Assembly (NCBI RefSeq): GCF_014204415.1
Contig: NZ_JACHLE010000002.1
Location: 62,001 to 126,000 of the forward strand
DNA length: 64,000 nucleotides
Direction of reading: 5' to 3'
DNA from: Chryseobacterium defluvii
GTDB lineage: Bacteria; Bacteroidota; Bacteroidia; Flavobacteriales; Weeksellaceae
In this document: positions 1 to 9,255 of the stretch, piece after piece
Layout: each line of letters opens with the position of its first letter
How positions within the stretch are numbered: position 1 is the first letter of the stretch
The notes under the pieces: model-generated
What the model was told of the DNA's origin: nothing
Database searches by the model: none
The model's input: only the letters and a program-made list of their open reading frames with translations
Made by a program: the position numbers and the translations under genes

Positions 1-1
1 G

Positions 2-751
2 AATATCAGTTATGGCAGTGATGCGGAACAAAAAATGGATCTGTACGTTCCTGATAAATACCATGAAACAAAGAAAGATGTTTTTATCATCATTCATGGC
101 GGCGGATGGTATGGCGGAGATAAATCGATGCTTACCCCTCTCACTCTATCCTTAATGAAGAAGTTCCCGAATCATATTTTTGCCAATATCAATTACAGAT
201 TGGCAACAAATTCAAGGTATGCCCTTCCCAACCAGACGGATGATATCAATAAAACCATCCTGTTCCTGAAAAAGAAATTAACATATGAGCCTGAGTTCAT
301 TCTTCTCGGAAACAGTGCCGGAGGACATTTATCTATGCTGTATGCCTATCAATCGGAAAGAAATAAAAAGGTAAAAGCAGTCATTAATATTGTAGGGCCT
401 TCTAACCTGTCGGATCCAGGTTTCAGACATTACCGTGATTATTCATTTATAGAGGAGCATCTGGTTGATCCTAAGATCATCCCTGATAATATTTCTATGA
501 ATGTATTTGCCAGCCCGGTTTACTGGATCACTCCGTCCTCGCCTCCCAGTCTTTCGTTTTATGGCACTTATGATACGATCATTCCTTTGTCGCAAAAGAA
601 GCTTCTGGACTCCGCCCTGCATAAGAACAATGTAGATTACCAATCATTTGAATTTGAAGGGGATCATCTTAACTGGCATAGCGATAAGAAGTTATCTGCT
701 TTCATAGTGGATAAGATTACTGTTTTTTTGAAACGGAAGGATAAAAAATAA
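2..751 (+). CDS. Alpha/beta hydrolase, 5' end cut off
   Basis: This is the C-terminal part of an alpha/beta-hydrolase-fold esterase or lipase. The reading frame is open from base 2, and residues before the first ATG (position 35) read NISYGSDAEQK, typical of this family just ahead of the core. The gene therefore starts outside the window and the ATG at 35 is internal. An HGGGW oxyanion-hole motif is followed by the nucleophile elbow GNSAGGH. Late Asp (YGTYDTIIPL) and His (EGDHLNWH) complete a plausible Ser-Asp-His triad. The substrate is unknown. A terminator hairpin overlaps the stop codon. Confidence 0.85.
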   Translation, partial: NISYGSDAEQKMDLYVPDKYHETKKDVFIIIHGGGWYGGDKSMLTPLTLSLMKKFPNHIFANINYRLATNSRYALPNQTDDINKTILFLKKKLTYEPEFILLGNSAGGHLSMLYAYQSERNKKVKAVINIVGPSNLSDPGFRHYRDYSFIEEHLVDPKIIPDNISMNVFASPVYWITPSSPPSLSFYGTYDTIIPLSQKKLLDSALHKNNVDYQSFEFEGDHLNWHSDKKLSAFIVDKITVFLKRKDKK

Positions 752-784
752 GCGCTCTGAAAATTCAAAGCGCTTTATCTTTTT
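750..784 (+). terminator. Rho-independent terminator of the hydrolase gene
   Basis: AAGCGCT pairs with AGCGCTT across a 12-base loop, followed by a T-rich stretch. The left arm overlaps the stop codon. Confidence 0.7.
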
Positions 785-834
785 AACTGTTAAAATTTAT
801 TTCATAATACTGATGGTCATCAGGTTTTCAAACA

Positions 835-917
835 CGCTTGGACTCTGCTCAATGTGACAATGTAAAATCTAAACGGTTTATTTTCCACGATGTCAGCCTG
901 AGCGGAATCGAAGGCTA
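835..917. repeat. Palindromic repetitive extragenic element (REP/MITE-like)
   Basis: Two arms face each other: GCTTGGACTCTGCTCA followed by GTGACA on the left, and TGTCAGCCTGAGCGGAATCG on the right. The reverse complement of the right arm matches the left at most positions, including GCTCA and TGACA. This fits the dispersed palindromes common between genes of flavobacteria. It lies between two convergent genes and has no coding capacity. Confidence 0.5.
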
Positions 918-953
918 AAGTCTTATTAACAAGTATATGCCGTTCTTTAATCT

Positions 954-2717
954 TTACTCAGATTTTGAAATTTCTGTTCTTTCCGAGATTCCGTTGGCAT
1001 TAAAGGCTTCGATCTGGAAATAGTAGGCATCTGTTCTGTCAGCACCCGTAAAGAAATATTCATTCTTTCCGTAGACCATGATGCTTCCGTACATTTTATC
1101 CGGAGATTTTCCCCAATAGATTACATATCCGTCCGCATCGAAGTTTTGCTGCCATTTCATCCAGATGCTTCTTCTTTCTCCATATTTTTTGGCATCAGCT
1201 CTTAAGGGTACAAAGTTCTGAACCTTTCCCGGTTTGTTCCCTGTTCCTTTTCCAAACACTCTGAAGCCGCTTAAAGCAAATTTCCCTGTTGGCATTTTCA
1301 GATTTTCCATTTTCAGGAATCTTGCTTTTGCTGGTTTTTCCAGTTCTATATAATCGTGAGGAACGTCTTTGGTATTTTTGCTTTTATCTACTATTACATT
1401 CCATTTTTTCCCGTCGTTGGAACCATAGATCCTGTACTGATGCATTTTCCCGGATGTTTTTCCTAAAAATTCTACATCCTGATCCGCATAGTTCACTTGA
1501 ATAGCATTGACTGTGGAAATCTCTCCTAAATCTGTCTGGAACCATTCTCCTGCATCTCCTGTTTTGGCACTCCAATAGGTTTTAATGTCTTCATCCACTG
1601 CATAATTGGAATGATATCCACCCAAAGTAGAAGAAACCTGTACCGGTTTATTATAGTTCAGTAGCATCCAACCTGAGAAAAGGCCTTTTGTAAAGTCTTT
1701 TCCCTGAGCATACTGCGGAAGATAGGTCGGATAGTCTCCGTAAGCCGTATTACAGTACATCACATCATCTTTATCAAAACCTGCCGGCCAGATCCCTATC
1801 CTTCTTTCAAAATTATTTTTGGTGGAAATAAAGATCGTGGAAACGTGCCACCAGTTCTTATAATTGTCTTCAAATGTTGCCCCGTGCCCGGCCCCTCTGG
1901 CAAAACCTCCCGGTTTATATGAAAACGGGTTATGTTGCTGGTATTCGAAGCCCTCCAGTGGGTTTTTACTTACATACACTCCGTCAGAGTAACCGCTGAA
2001 CTCCGTTGCAGGAGCCCCGTACTGCATATAATACTTTCCGTTGTGTTTTGTCATCCATGCCCCTTCTACAAAAGGCTGAAGGAAAACATTATCATTATAC
2101 TCCCCGAATCTTTCCCAGCCGTGATCTTCCGGTTTTAATCTTATAATTGGCTTTACAAAACCTTCTGACTGCAATGTTTTAACTTTTACTTCTGTTCCCA
2201 AAAGCGGCCACTCATTACTTGAACCCCAATATAAATAGAGTTTATTTTTATCTTCATCATAATGAAAAGCCGGATCCCATGCTCCTACTTTCAAGGTATC
2301 CACAGCAATTTTCCAGTCATCCTGTGTAGGGTTTGTACTTTTCCAGATCGGGAAATCCTGTTCCCAGGTAGATCCGAAAACATATAATGTATCTTTCATA
2401 GCCCAGACAGCTGGCGCATTCAGGTCATGAGTATATTTATTGTCTCTTAAGAATTTCCTTTTCACAAATTTCCAGTCCAGCATATCATCACTGTACCAGT
2501 ACCCTTCCTGATTGGTAGAAAAAAGAAAAAGTTTATTTTTGAAGTTAACAATTACCGGATCTGCCGTAGCACGATGCTTCCCCTGCTTTGAGAAAACCTC
2601 GAAAGGTGTGTAACCGTAATCTATATTTACGGGGTTACAGAATGTTTTTTGCTGGGCGTTAATAAAACAGAATGGCAATAATACGATCAGTAAAATAATT
2701 TTTGTCTTCATAATCAT
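954..2717 (-). CDS. Secreted GH43-like glycoside hydrolase with F5/8-type C domain
   Basis: Probable exported enzyme cutting a pectin- or hemicellulose-type glycan. I chose the start at 2717 (MIMKTKII, 587 aa; 2711 is also possible). It gives a clean signal peptide ending in INAQ and begins after the stop of the upstream gene, whereas the longer frame to 2780 runs into that gene. Residues 35-360 resemble the five-bladed GH43 propeller, with ATADP near residue 53 as candidate base and VEGAWMTK as candidate acid. Residues about 370-500 resemble a discoidin (F5/8 type C) sugar-binding domain (YWSAKTGDAGEWFQTDLG). The last 70 residues look like fibronectin type III. It is the last gene of a minus-strand group. 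Confidence 0.8.
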   Translation of the reverse strand: MIMKTKIILLIVLLPFCFINAQQKTFCNPVNIDYGYTPFEVFSKQGKHRATADPVIVNFKNKLFLFSTNQEGYWYSDDMLDWKFVKRKFLRDNKYTHDLNAPAVWAMKDTLYVFGSTWEQDFPIWKSTNPTQDDWKIAVDTLKVGAWDPAFHYDEDKNKLYLYWGSSNEWPLLGTEVKVKTLQSEGFVKPIIRLKPEDHGWERFGEYNDNVFLQPFVEGAWMTKHNGKYYMQYGAPATEFSGYSDGVYVSKNPLEGFEYQQHNPFSYKPGGFARGAGHGATFEDNYKNWWHVSTIFISTKNNFERRIGIWPAGFDKDDVMYCNTAYGDYPTYLPQYAQGKDFTKGLFSGWMLLNYNKPVQVSSTLGGYHSNYAVDEDIKTYWSAKTGDAGEWFQTDLGEISTVNAIQVNYADQDVEFLGKTSGKMHQYRIYGSNDGKKWNVIVDKSKNTKDVPHDYIELEKPAKARFLKMENLKMPTGKFALSGFRVFGKGTGNKPGKVQNFVPLRADAKKYGERRSIWMKWQQNFDADGYVIYWGKSPDKMYGSIMVYGKNEYFFTGADRTDAYYFQIEAFNANGISERTEISKSE

Positions 2718-2724
2718 TGTTCTC

Positions 2725-3648
2725 TTATTTTTTTGGTAAAAATACCTCAGCCAGCATACAACGTGCGCTTCCGCCTCCATTTACTTCAATGGTATTCAGG
2801 TCTGAATAAATGATTTCACAATATTTTTCAATATCTGAAACCTGTTTAGGGGTCAGGGATCTGTAAGCGGTCTCACTCATCACAAGGAATTTTTCACCGG
2901 CAGTATTCTGCACCTGAAGCATATTCCCTGCAAACTGCTGCATTTGTTCCTCAGAGATCTCAATGATCTCTTTCCCGGAATTTTTAATGGTCTCTATTAC
3001 TTTGCCCCTTTCCAGCTCATCATCTATACAGTCCAGGCAGATCACCACAAACTGATCGGCAACACACATCATCACATTGGTATGATAGATCGGAAGCCTT
3101 TGTGAACCTACCGTCTGAAAGGAATGGAAAACAATGGGGATAAAACCATATTTTTCACAAAATTCCCTGAACAACTTTTCGTCCAGCCTTAAGGAAACCG
3201 AACCATAGGCTATTTTATGGTCATGGTCAAAGATCATACTTCCAGTCCCTTCCAAAAATTTTTCATCAGCTTCTAAAGATGACCAGTCATCGATTTCCTC
3301 TACATTATAGCCTTGGGTTTTTATCGTTTCAATAATATCATTTCTCCTTTCCACTCTTCTATTAGGAGCAAACATCGGGTATAAGACCACTTTCCCGTCT
3401 TTATGGAAACTTACCCAGTTATTCGGGAAAATAGAATCCGGGGTATGAGGTTCCGCTGTGTCTTTTACTGTAATGACATTGATCCCTTTATTTCTTAGTT
3501 TTTCAACGAAATTATTGAATTCCTGTAAAGCTTTTTCCTGGACATCAAAGTCTTTCTGCTCTACCTGAAAGTAATTGTTTTTTGCTGTCTGTGCATTATA
3601 ACCGAAAGCGATCGGTTCTATCATTAAAACGGTATCTGTTGTCTGCAT
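2725..3648 (-). CDS. ctlX: CtlX-like citrulline/arginine-deiminase-fold hydrolase
   Basis: A 307-residue member of the guanidine-modifying (amidinotransferase/arginine deiminase) superfamily. It resembles the citrulline utilization hydrolase CtlX. Family residues are visible: EGTGSMIFD for the substrate-binding acidic site, YHTNVMMCV with the catalytic His, and near the C-terminus GGGSARCMLAEVF with the nucleophilic Cys at about 297. No signal peptide, so it should act in the cytoplasm. It sits 55 bases after a second, distantly related guanidine hydrolase, suggesting a shared arginine or citrulline pathway. The exact substrate cannot be read from sequence. Confidence 0.8.
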   Translation of the reverse strand: MQTTDTVLMIEPIAFGYNAQTAKNNYFQVEQKDFDVQEKALQEFNNFVEKLRNKGINVITVKDTAEPHTPDSIFPNNWVSFHKDGKVVLYPMFAPNRRVERRNDIIETIKTQGYNVEEIDDWSSLEADEKFLEGTGSMIFDHDHKIAYGSVSLRLDEKLFREFCEKYGFIPIVFHSFQTVGSQRLPIYHTNVMMCVADQFVVICLDCIDDELERGKVIETIKNSGKEIIEISEEQMQQFAGNMLQVQNTAGEKFLVMSETAYRSLTPKQVSDIEKYCEIIYSDLNTIEVNGGGSARCMLAEVFLPKK

Positions 3649-3654
3649 TGTTTT

Positions 3655-3691
3655 TTAGATTAAAAATTTAAAAGATTGAAAGATTAAAGAA
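3655..3691. repeat. Short AT-rich direct repeats between the two hydrolase genes
   Basis: The gap holds AAAGATTG followed by AAAGATTA and related AGATTAAA units with a period of about 8. They resemble the arrays seen in the ribosomal operon at 17879 and 22653. Confidence 0.4.
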
Positions 3692-3703
3692 GTCTCTCAA
3701 ACT

Positions 3704-4618
3704 CTATTCCCTCACCAGTGGCATCGTTGAGCATCTCAATAATCCACCCATTTTTGAGATCTCACGATAAGGAATTTCCTCCACAATCATCCCCCATTCG
3801 TTTCGTAAATGATCGTTCATTCTGGCAAATGCTTTGTCTGAAACCACAACTTCAGGTGAAATAGAGAAGATATTAGGGTACATTTCAAACATTTCTTCCG
3901 CGGTAACGTGGAAACAGTTTTCATCGCCAAAGATATCAACGATGAGACGATAATCACTTTCATCCACAAAGCCATCTTTGTAAATAATACATTTGTCTTT
4001 TCCTATAGGATTGAACGTGCAGTCTAAATGCAGGATCCCCTCATATGGAACCTTGTCATTTTTCTTTAGTTCCAGATCTATGATTCTTTTTTTAGGAAAA
4101 TATTCTTTAAGGATCTCAATAGCATATTCATTGGTCCTTGCTGTTTTATAGCTTCTGTAATCTTCACTGAAACAGGTTCCGATAAAAATAAAGTCATCCC
4201 ATACGATCACATCTCCCCCTTCAATATGTGCTGTTTCCGGAAGATTAATGATCTTTCTCCAAGCTACTTTTTCAAAAACTTTTTTGTAAGCCTCCTGCTC
4301 ATCTGCCCTGTCTGTGATAACATTTGAAATGATCATCTTATCATCGATCACGAAAGCCACATCTCTGGCAAAAACCTGGTTATAGTCTTTAATAATGCTT
4401 GGACGCAAAACTTCCACACCGTACTTTTTCAGAACTGCTTCAAAGGCATTCATTTCACTGATAATATCCTCTTCTTTGGGATATATATTATGTTCGATGG
4501 AATAATATGACTTGGCATCATAACTTTCCTCGAGTGTGGGAACCGCCCCCATAGAGTTCGGCTGACCCAAAACAACTGATTTTAGCTTCCCGGTTTCGTT
4601 TTTAATGTTTAGTTTCAT
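3704..4618 (-). CDS. Dimethylargininase / arginine deiminase-like hydrolase
   Basis: A 304-residue enzyme of the amidinotransferase superfamily, closest in appearance to dimethylarginine dimethylaminohydrolase. Visible motifs in order are FARDVAFV, HIEGGDVIVWDD (substrate Asp/Glu and first His region), LHLDCTFNPI (catalytic His), and GGLLRCSTMPLVR at the C-terminus, with the nucleophile Cys296. The reaction would be hydrolysis of a substituted guanidine to citrulline or a citrulline-like product. It is the first gene of the minus-strand group with ctlX and the GH43 gene, and has a good promoter directly upstream. Assignment to the superfamily is secure, but the substrate is not. Confidence 0.8.
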   Translation of the reverse strand: MKLNIKNETGKLKSVVLGQPNSMGAVPTLEESYDAKSYYSIEHNIYPKEEDIISEMNAFEAVLKKYGVEVLRPSIIKDYNQVFARDVAFVIDDKMIISNVITDRADEQEAYKKVFEKVAWRKIINLPETAHIEGGDVIVWDDFIFIGTCFSEDYRSYKTARTNEYAIEILKEYFPKKRIIDLELKKNDKVPYEGILHLDCTFNPIGKDKCIIYKDGFVDESDYRLIVDIFGDENCFHVTAEEMFEMYPNIFSISPEVVVSDKAFARMNDHLRNEWGMIVEEIPYREISKMGGLLRCSTMPLVRE

Positions 4619-4636
4619 AAAGATTTATGCATTGTA

Positions 4637-4667
4637 CAAATATAAGTAAAGGTCTCTATCTGGAAAA
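4637..4667 (-). promoter_or_regulatory. Bacteroidetes-type promoter of the guanidine hydrolase operon
   Basis: Read on the minus strand, TTTT is followed by exactly 19 bases and then TATATTTG, a perfect match to the TAnnTTTG -7 element. The predicted transcript starts about 10 bases before the ATG at 4618. Confidence 0.65.
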
Positions 4668-4828
4668 CTTTTGGATTGTTTTATATATAGAATGATATTT
4701 TTATCATGTTCAATTCTTAATTTCAATCTTATATAAAGTATTTTCTCATTATTTCAACGCCAAAACCATGAACAAAAAAATCCTTCGCAAAAAAATGCGC
4801 AAAAATTAGCAAGAGAATAACAGAAATC

Positions 4829-4970
4829 AATTTTAGGCGATGCGGGTACAAGAAAGCACTGTTGTGAGTATCGTTGGGAAACAGTAGCCTGCATACTGTG
4901 GATTTGCGACCGATGCCAGTGTCTATAATTAAAAAATAAAGAACCTGCTTATAACGGCAGGTTTTATTTT
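4829..4970 (+). ncRNA. Candidate structured non-coding RNA with its own terminator
   Basis: The gap between divergent genes folds well. AATTTTAG (4829-4836) can pair with CTATAATT (4923-4930). ATGCGGGT (4840-4847) pairs over 8 bp, with wobbles, to GCCTGCAT (4887-4894). Inside that, ACTGTT pairs with AACAGT. An intrinsic terminator follows at 4942-4970. No reading frame of reasonable length spans it. I cannot match it to a family I remember. A Flavobacteria-type 6S RNA is one possibility, not shown. The 5' end is uncertain. Confidence 0.4.
4942..4970 (+). terminator. Intrinsic terminator of the candidate RNA
   Basis: AACCTGC pairs with GCAGGTT across an 8-base loop and is followed by TTATTTT. 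It ends upstream of the -7 box of the next gene, so the upstream RNA appears to be its own transcription unit. Confidence 0.65.
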
Positions 4971-4993
4971 GCTTTTTATTTTAGTTTAATTTT

Positions 4994-5001
4994 TAAATTT
5001 G
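4994..5001 (+). promoter_or_regulatory. -7 element for the DUF1801 gene
   Basis: TAAATTTG matches TAnnTTTG and lies 19 bases before the ATG. No TTTG is found at the ideal -33 distance. Confidence 0.45.
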
Positions 5002-5020
5002 ATGTATAATAGTTTTAAAA

Positions 5021-5413
5021 ATGAAAATTCCTAATCAAAATAATGCTGTCACAGAATTTTTAAATGAACTTAATCATCCGCTCAGAAACGCAATTGAACT
5101 GTTAAGAGCAATTATTCTACAATCTGATGATCTGGAGGAAAATATTAAATGGAACGGTCCCAACTATAGTTTTCATGGTGAAGACAGGATCACTATGAAA
5201 ATCAACCCGCCTAAGCAGATCCAGTTGATATTTCACAGGGGAGCTAAGAAACTTGAACAGCCTGAAAACAAATTAATCGATGACCAATCAGGGCTTTTAA
5301 CATGGAAAGAGAATGACAGGGCTTTTGCCAGTTTTAAAACTATGGATGAAATTGAAAATTCAGGATCAGATTTAAGTACTATTATCAGAAACTGGCTCTC
5401 AGCAGCTAAATAA
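5021..5413 (+). CDS. DUF1801 domain protein
   Basis: A 130-residue soluble protein with the DUF1801 (YdhG-like) fold signature: an N-terminal helical pair with HPLRNAIELLRAII, then EENIKWNGPNYSF, a strand-rich middle and a C-terminal helix. Function is unknown for the family. It is a single-gene unit with a -7 element upstream and a perfect hairpin terminator after it. No catalytic residues can be assigned. Confidence 0.75.
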   Translation: MKIPNQNNAVTEFLNELNHPLRNAIELLRAIILQSDDLEENIKWNGPNYSFHGEDRITMKINPPKQIQLIFHRGAKKLEQPENKLIDDQSGLLTWKENDRAFASFKTMDEIENSGSDLSTIIRNWLSAAK

Positions 5414-5444
5414 AAAGTCCCAAAAAATAAATTTTGGGACTTTT
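5413..5444. terminator. Bidirectional terminator between DUF1801 and gltA
   Basis: AAAAGTCCCAAAA pairs perfectly with TTTTGGGACTTTT around a 6-base loop. The two flanking genes converge and can share it. Confidence 0.85.
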
Positions 5445-5468
5445 AAGTTTATATGGAACAGACCATCA

Positions 5469-6755
5469 TTATCTGTTAGCAATATCGATGTAGTCTCTTT
5501 GCTGAGCTCCCTGATATACCTGTCTTGGTCTTCCGATAGGGTCTCCTTTCAGTCTCATTTCTTTCCACTGGGAAATCCATCCCGGAAGTCTTCCTAATGC
5601 AAACATTACGGTAAACATTTCCGTAGGAATTCCTAATGCTCTGTAGATGATCCCTGAATAGAAATCCACATTCGGATATAGTTTTCTTTCTACAAAATAT
5701 TCGTCTTCAAGCGCCACTTTTTCTAACTGCATGGCTATATCAAGGGCTTTATCCTGAATACCCAATGCATTAAGGATATCATCAGCTGCTTTTTTAATGA
5801 TCTTCGCTCTAGGGTCAAAGTTTTTGTAGACTCTGTGCCCGAAGCCCATCAGACGGAAATTATCATTTTTATCTTTTGCTTTTGCTACCCATTTGTTTAC
5901 ATCTCCACCATCTTTTTCAATTAGTTCAAGCATTTCTATCACAGCCTGATTGGCTCCTCCGTGAAGAGGTCCCCAAAGTGCAGAAATTCCTGCAGAAACA
6001 GAGGCAAAAAGGCCTGTATGAGCAGAACCTACCATTCTTACTGTAGAGGTAGAGCAGTTTTGCTCGTGGTCTGCATGAAGGATCAATAATTTATCTAATG
6101 CCTCAACTACCACAGGATTAACTTCAAATTCTTCATTTGGTAATCTGAATGTCATTTTACAGAAGTTCTCTACATAGTTTAAGCTGTTATCTCCATGATT
6201 AAGAGGTAATCCCTGAGTCTTTCTGTACGTCCATGCACAAAGGTGGGCGAATTTAGCAATCAGCAATTCTGCAGCATGATCCATTTCTTCTTTTGAATTC
6301 ACATTAACTGCTTTAGGGTTGAACGCCGTTAATGCTGAAGTAAGGGAAGACAAAACTCCCATAGGGTGGGCAGAACGAGGAAAAGCATCGATGATCTTTT
6401 TCATCTCCTCTGCCACGAAGTTATATTTTTTGATATTATTATCGAAAGATTCGTATTGATTCTGAGTAGGCAATTCACCATGCAACAAAAGGTACATTAC
6501 TTCAGTGAAGTTAGATTTTTCAGCGATCTGCTCAATCGGATACCCTCTGTAGAACAATTCTCCTTTATCTCCGTCTAAGTAAGTAATATCACTAAGAGTA
6601 GCCCCTGTATTTTTATACCCTAAATCTAAGGTGATTAAACCTGTCTGGTCTCTTAATTTTGAAATATCAATCCCTCTGTCTCCGATAGTACTGTCAACGA
6701 TAGGATATTCATAGGAATTACCATCGTAATTCAATATAACTTTGTTGTCTGACAT
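5469..6755 (-). CDS. gltA: Citrate synthase
   Basis: A 428-residue type II citrate synthase that condenses acetyl-CoA with oxaloacetate in the TCA cycle. Active-site segments are present: HADHEQNCSTSTVR, WGPLHGGANQAVIEML with the catalytic His, MGFGHRVYKNFDPRA with the second His, and the C-terminal Arg-rich GRPRQVYQG. The length is normal for the hexameric Gram-negative form with an N-terminal beta domain. It follows eno on the same strand with a 99-base gap, and the two are often neighbours in flavobacteria. A possible -7 box lies in that gap. Confidence 0.97.
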   Translation of the reverse strand: MSDNKVILNYDGNSYEYPIVDSTIGDRGIDISKLRDQTGLITLDLGYKNTGATLSDITYLDGDKGELFYRGYPIEQIAEKSNFTEVMYLLLHGELPTQNQYESFDNNIKKYNFVAEEMKKIIDAFPRSAHPMGVLSSLTSALTAFNPKAVNVNSKEEMDHAAELLIAKFAHLCAWTYRKTQGLPLNHGDNSLNYVENFCKMTFRLPNEEFEVNPVVVEALDKLLILHADHEQNCSTSTVRMVGSAHTGLFASVSAGISALWGPLHGGANQAVIEMLELIEKDGGDVNKWVAKAKDKNDNFRLMGFGHRVYKNFDPRAKIIKKAADDILNALGIQDKALDIAMQLEKVALEDEYFVERKLYPNVDFYSGIIYRALGIPTEMFTVMFALGRLPGWISQWKEMRLKGDPIGRPRQVYQGAQQRDYIDIANR

Positions 6756-6854
6756 TATATATTTTTTTAATTTTAATTTTTCCTAAAAGTATGCATTTTA
6801 AAGAAAAAGCACAACTATTTTTAGTTATGCTTTGCATTTATATTTTCGATTGTA

Positions 6855-8186
<1,332 letters not shown>

Positions 8187-8274
8187 TTAAATTTTGTAAG
8201 CATTATAAGCCTATTTTATACCATTATTCTGAGTTAAATTTTAGTTAATTTTGGTATTATCCTTATTCTTTGTT

Positions 8275-8312
8275 AGAAAATAAAAAATTCTCCAAAATTT
8301 ATTTGGAGAATT
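8275..8312 (-). terminator. Terminator of the lipoprotein operon upstream of eno
   Basis: On the minus strand AATTCTCCAAA pairs with TTTGGAGAATT, followed by a T run. It separates the 8356-9118 operon from eno. Confidence 0.75.
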
Positions 8313-8355
8313 AAGTATAGGTTATGTGGTTAGCTTTATATAATCAAACTTTATG

Positions 8356-8919
8356 TTATTTATACTTTGTCTGTTCTTCTGGGGTAAGCTCACGAAATTT
8401 TTGCATTTTTTCAGTTTCTGCATTTACTTTCTCAGTTTCAGCATCAATTGTCTTGGTAATATCTTTTTGCAATTGTGTAATAGAATTAACTACAGCATCA
8501 AAGCTTTTCCAATAGAGTTCTCCTGAACAGTGTGCACTAAAATTGATACAATGTTCTTCAAGCCTGTATAAAGCATCTCTAAGCATATTTACCGGAGCAG
8601 TTCTTTCTCCTAACTTTGACAAGCTTTCGGTTATTTTAGTCATTTGTTCTGCTGAAATATTATCTCCGGACTTTAAGTTAGCCGCAAGCTTACTCGTAAT
8701 ATCTGTAGTAGTGGCTATGGCTGCATCAGGCTGTACTTCTGATAGAATTTTATTGATTTTGCCTTTATCATCAATACTCAAAATAGCACCCCGCCTCATA
8801 GCATCATAGGACATCTGATAATTTGAACTTGTATTTTTAAGTTCCTCTAAGGTCGCTTTATGTGTTGTCCCGCAGGAAACAAGCAATAAAGCTGTAATTA
8901 AAAAAAGTGTAGTTTTCAT
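8356..8919 (-). CDS. Small lipoprotein of unknown function
   Basis: I placed the start at 8919 (MKTTLFLITALLLVSC, 187 aa) because it gives a textbook lipoprotein signal with the lipobox LLVSC. The longer frame to 8967 adds 16 residues that overlap the upstream gene. The mature part is soluble and mostly helical, with two short Cys-containing segments (EEHCINFSAHCSGELYW) and a charged C-terminal helix suggesting a coiled coil. I do not recognise a family. It starts one base after the stop of the 65-residue gene, so the two form an operon. That operon carries the same 20-bp operator as the nearby response-regulator operon. Confidence 0.7.
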   Translation of the reverse strand: MKTTLFLITALLLVSCGTTHKATLEELKNTSSNYQMSYDAMRRGAILSIDDKGKINKILSEVQPDAAIATTTDITSKLAANLKSGDNISAEQMTKITESLSKLGERTAPVNMLRDALYRLEEHCINFSAHCSGELYWKSFDAVVNSITQLQKDITKTIDAETEKVNAETEKMQKFRELTPEEQTKYK

Positions 8920-8920
8920 T

Positions 8921-9118
8921 TTATAGTCTTTTATAGATTGAATTTTTTGCCGGATCAAACCTGGCACTTCCCTTTTCCAGTATTTTTACTAAAGCCATAA
9001 ATGTTTCAAAATCTAAATCTTCCACAATTCGTTCCTCACCATCTGTAAACTTTAGTTGAATCAATCCTGTATTAGAATCTATACTCCACTCTATCGTGTA
9101 ATTAGCAATTGTTTTCAT
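8921..9118 (-). CDS. Small conserved-looking protein of unknown function (65 aa)
   Basis: An acidic 65-residue soluble protein, beta-strand-rich at the start (YTIEWSIDSNTGLIQLKF) and helical after it (DLDFETFMALVKILEK). No signal peptide or membrane segment. I do not recognise it. It is probably real: the lipoprotein gene follows one base after its stop, and upstream there is a promoter with a dyad operator at the same spacing as in front of the response regulator. The two-component system at 9256-11976 may control it. Confidence 0.6.
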   Translation of the reverse strand: MKTIANYTIEWSIDSNTGLIQLKFTDGEERIVEDLDFETFMALVKILEKGSARFDPAKNSIYKRL

Positions 9119-9146
9119 GATTATTATTTTTTTAGGTTTGTTACCT

Positions 9147-9195
9147 CAAAGTTCTATCAAAAAACAAATTCAGTCAATTACACAAAAGGGTGATT
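9147..9195 (-). promoter_or_regulatory. Activator-type promoter with 20-bp dyad, copy 2
   Basis: On the minus strand the dyad AATCACCCTTTTGTGTAATT (9176-9195) is followed after exactly 21 bases by GAACTTTG (9147-9154). That is a -7 box whose first base departs from TAnnTTTG. The dyad matches the one at 12027-12046 at 17 of 20 positions when oriented to align. The ATG at 9118 follows after 28 bases. Confidence 0.55.
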
Positions 9196-9200
9196 ATAAA

Positions 9201-9239
9201 AAGTCTCCGGGCGGCGCTTTCAGCGCCGCCCGGAGACTT
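9201..9239 (-). terminator. Very strong GC-rich hairpin terminator after the histidine kinase
   Basis: Two perfect 18-bp arms (AAGTCTCCGGGCGGCGCT and its complement) flank a 3-base loop. The T-richness downstream on the minus strand is modest. The stem is far richer in GC than its surroundings. It separates the two-component operon from the small-protein operon. Confidence 0.7.
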
Positions 9240-9255
9240 AAAATTTTCAATAAGC

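Noticed and set aside
2718..2780. Longer start of the GH43 gene (MEAEAHVV...).
   Set aside because: It overlaps the 3' end of the upstream gene and puts 21 residues before a clean signal peptide.
4768..4809. A 13-codon frame (MNKKILRKKMRKN) upstream of the candidate RNA, possibly a leader peptide.
   Set aside because: Too short to support; its Lys/Arg content is expected from A-rich DNA, and no attenuator pairing with it is evident.
9132..9141. TAGGTTTG on the plus strand, a formal -7 match.
   Set aside because: No gene follows on that strand for more than 3 kb; it lies in the leader of the minus-strand operon.
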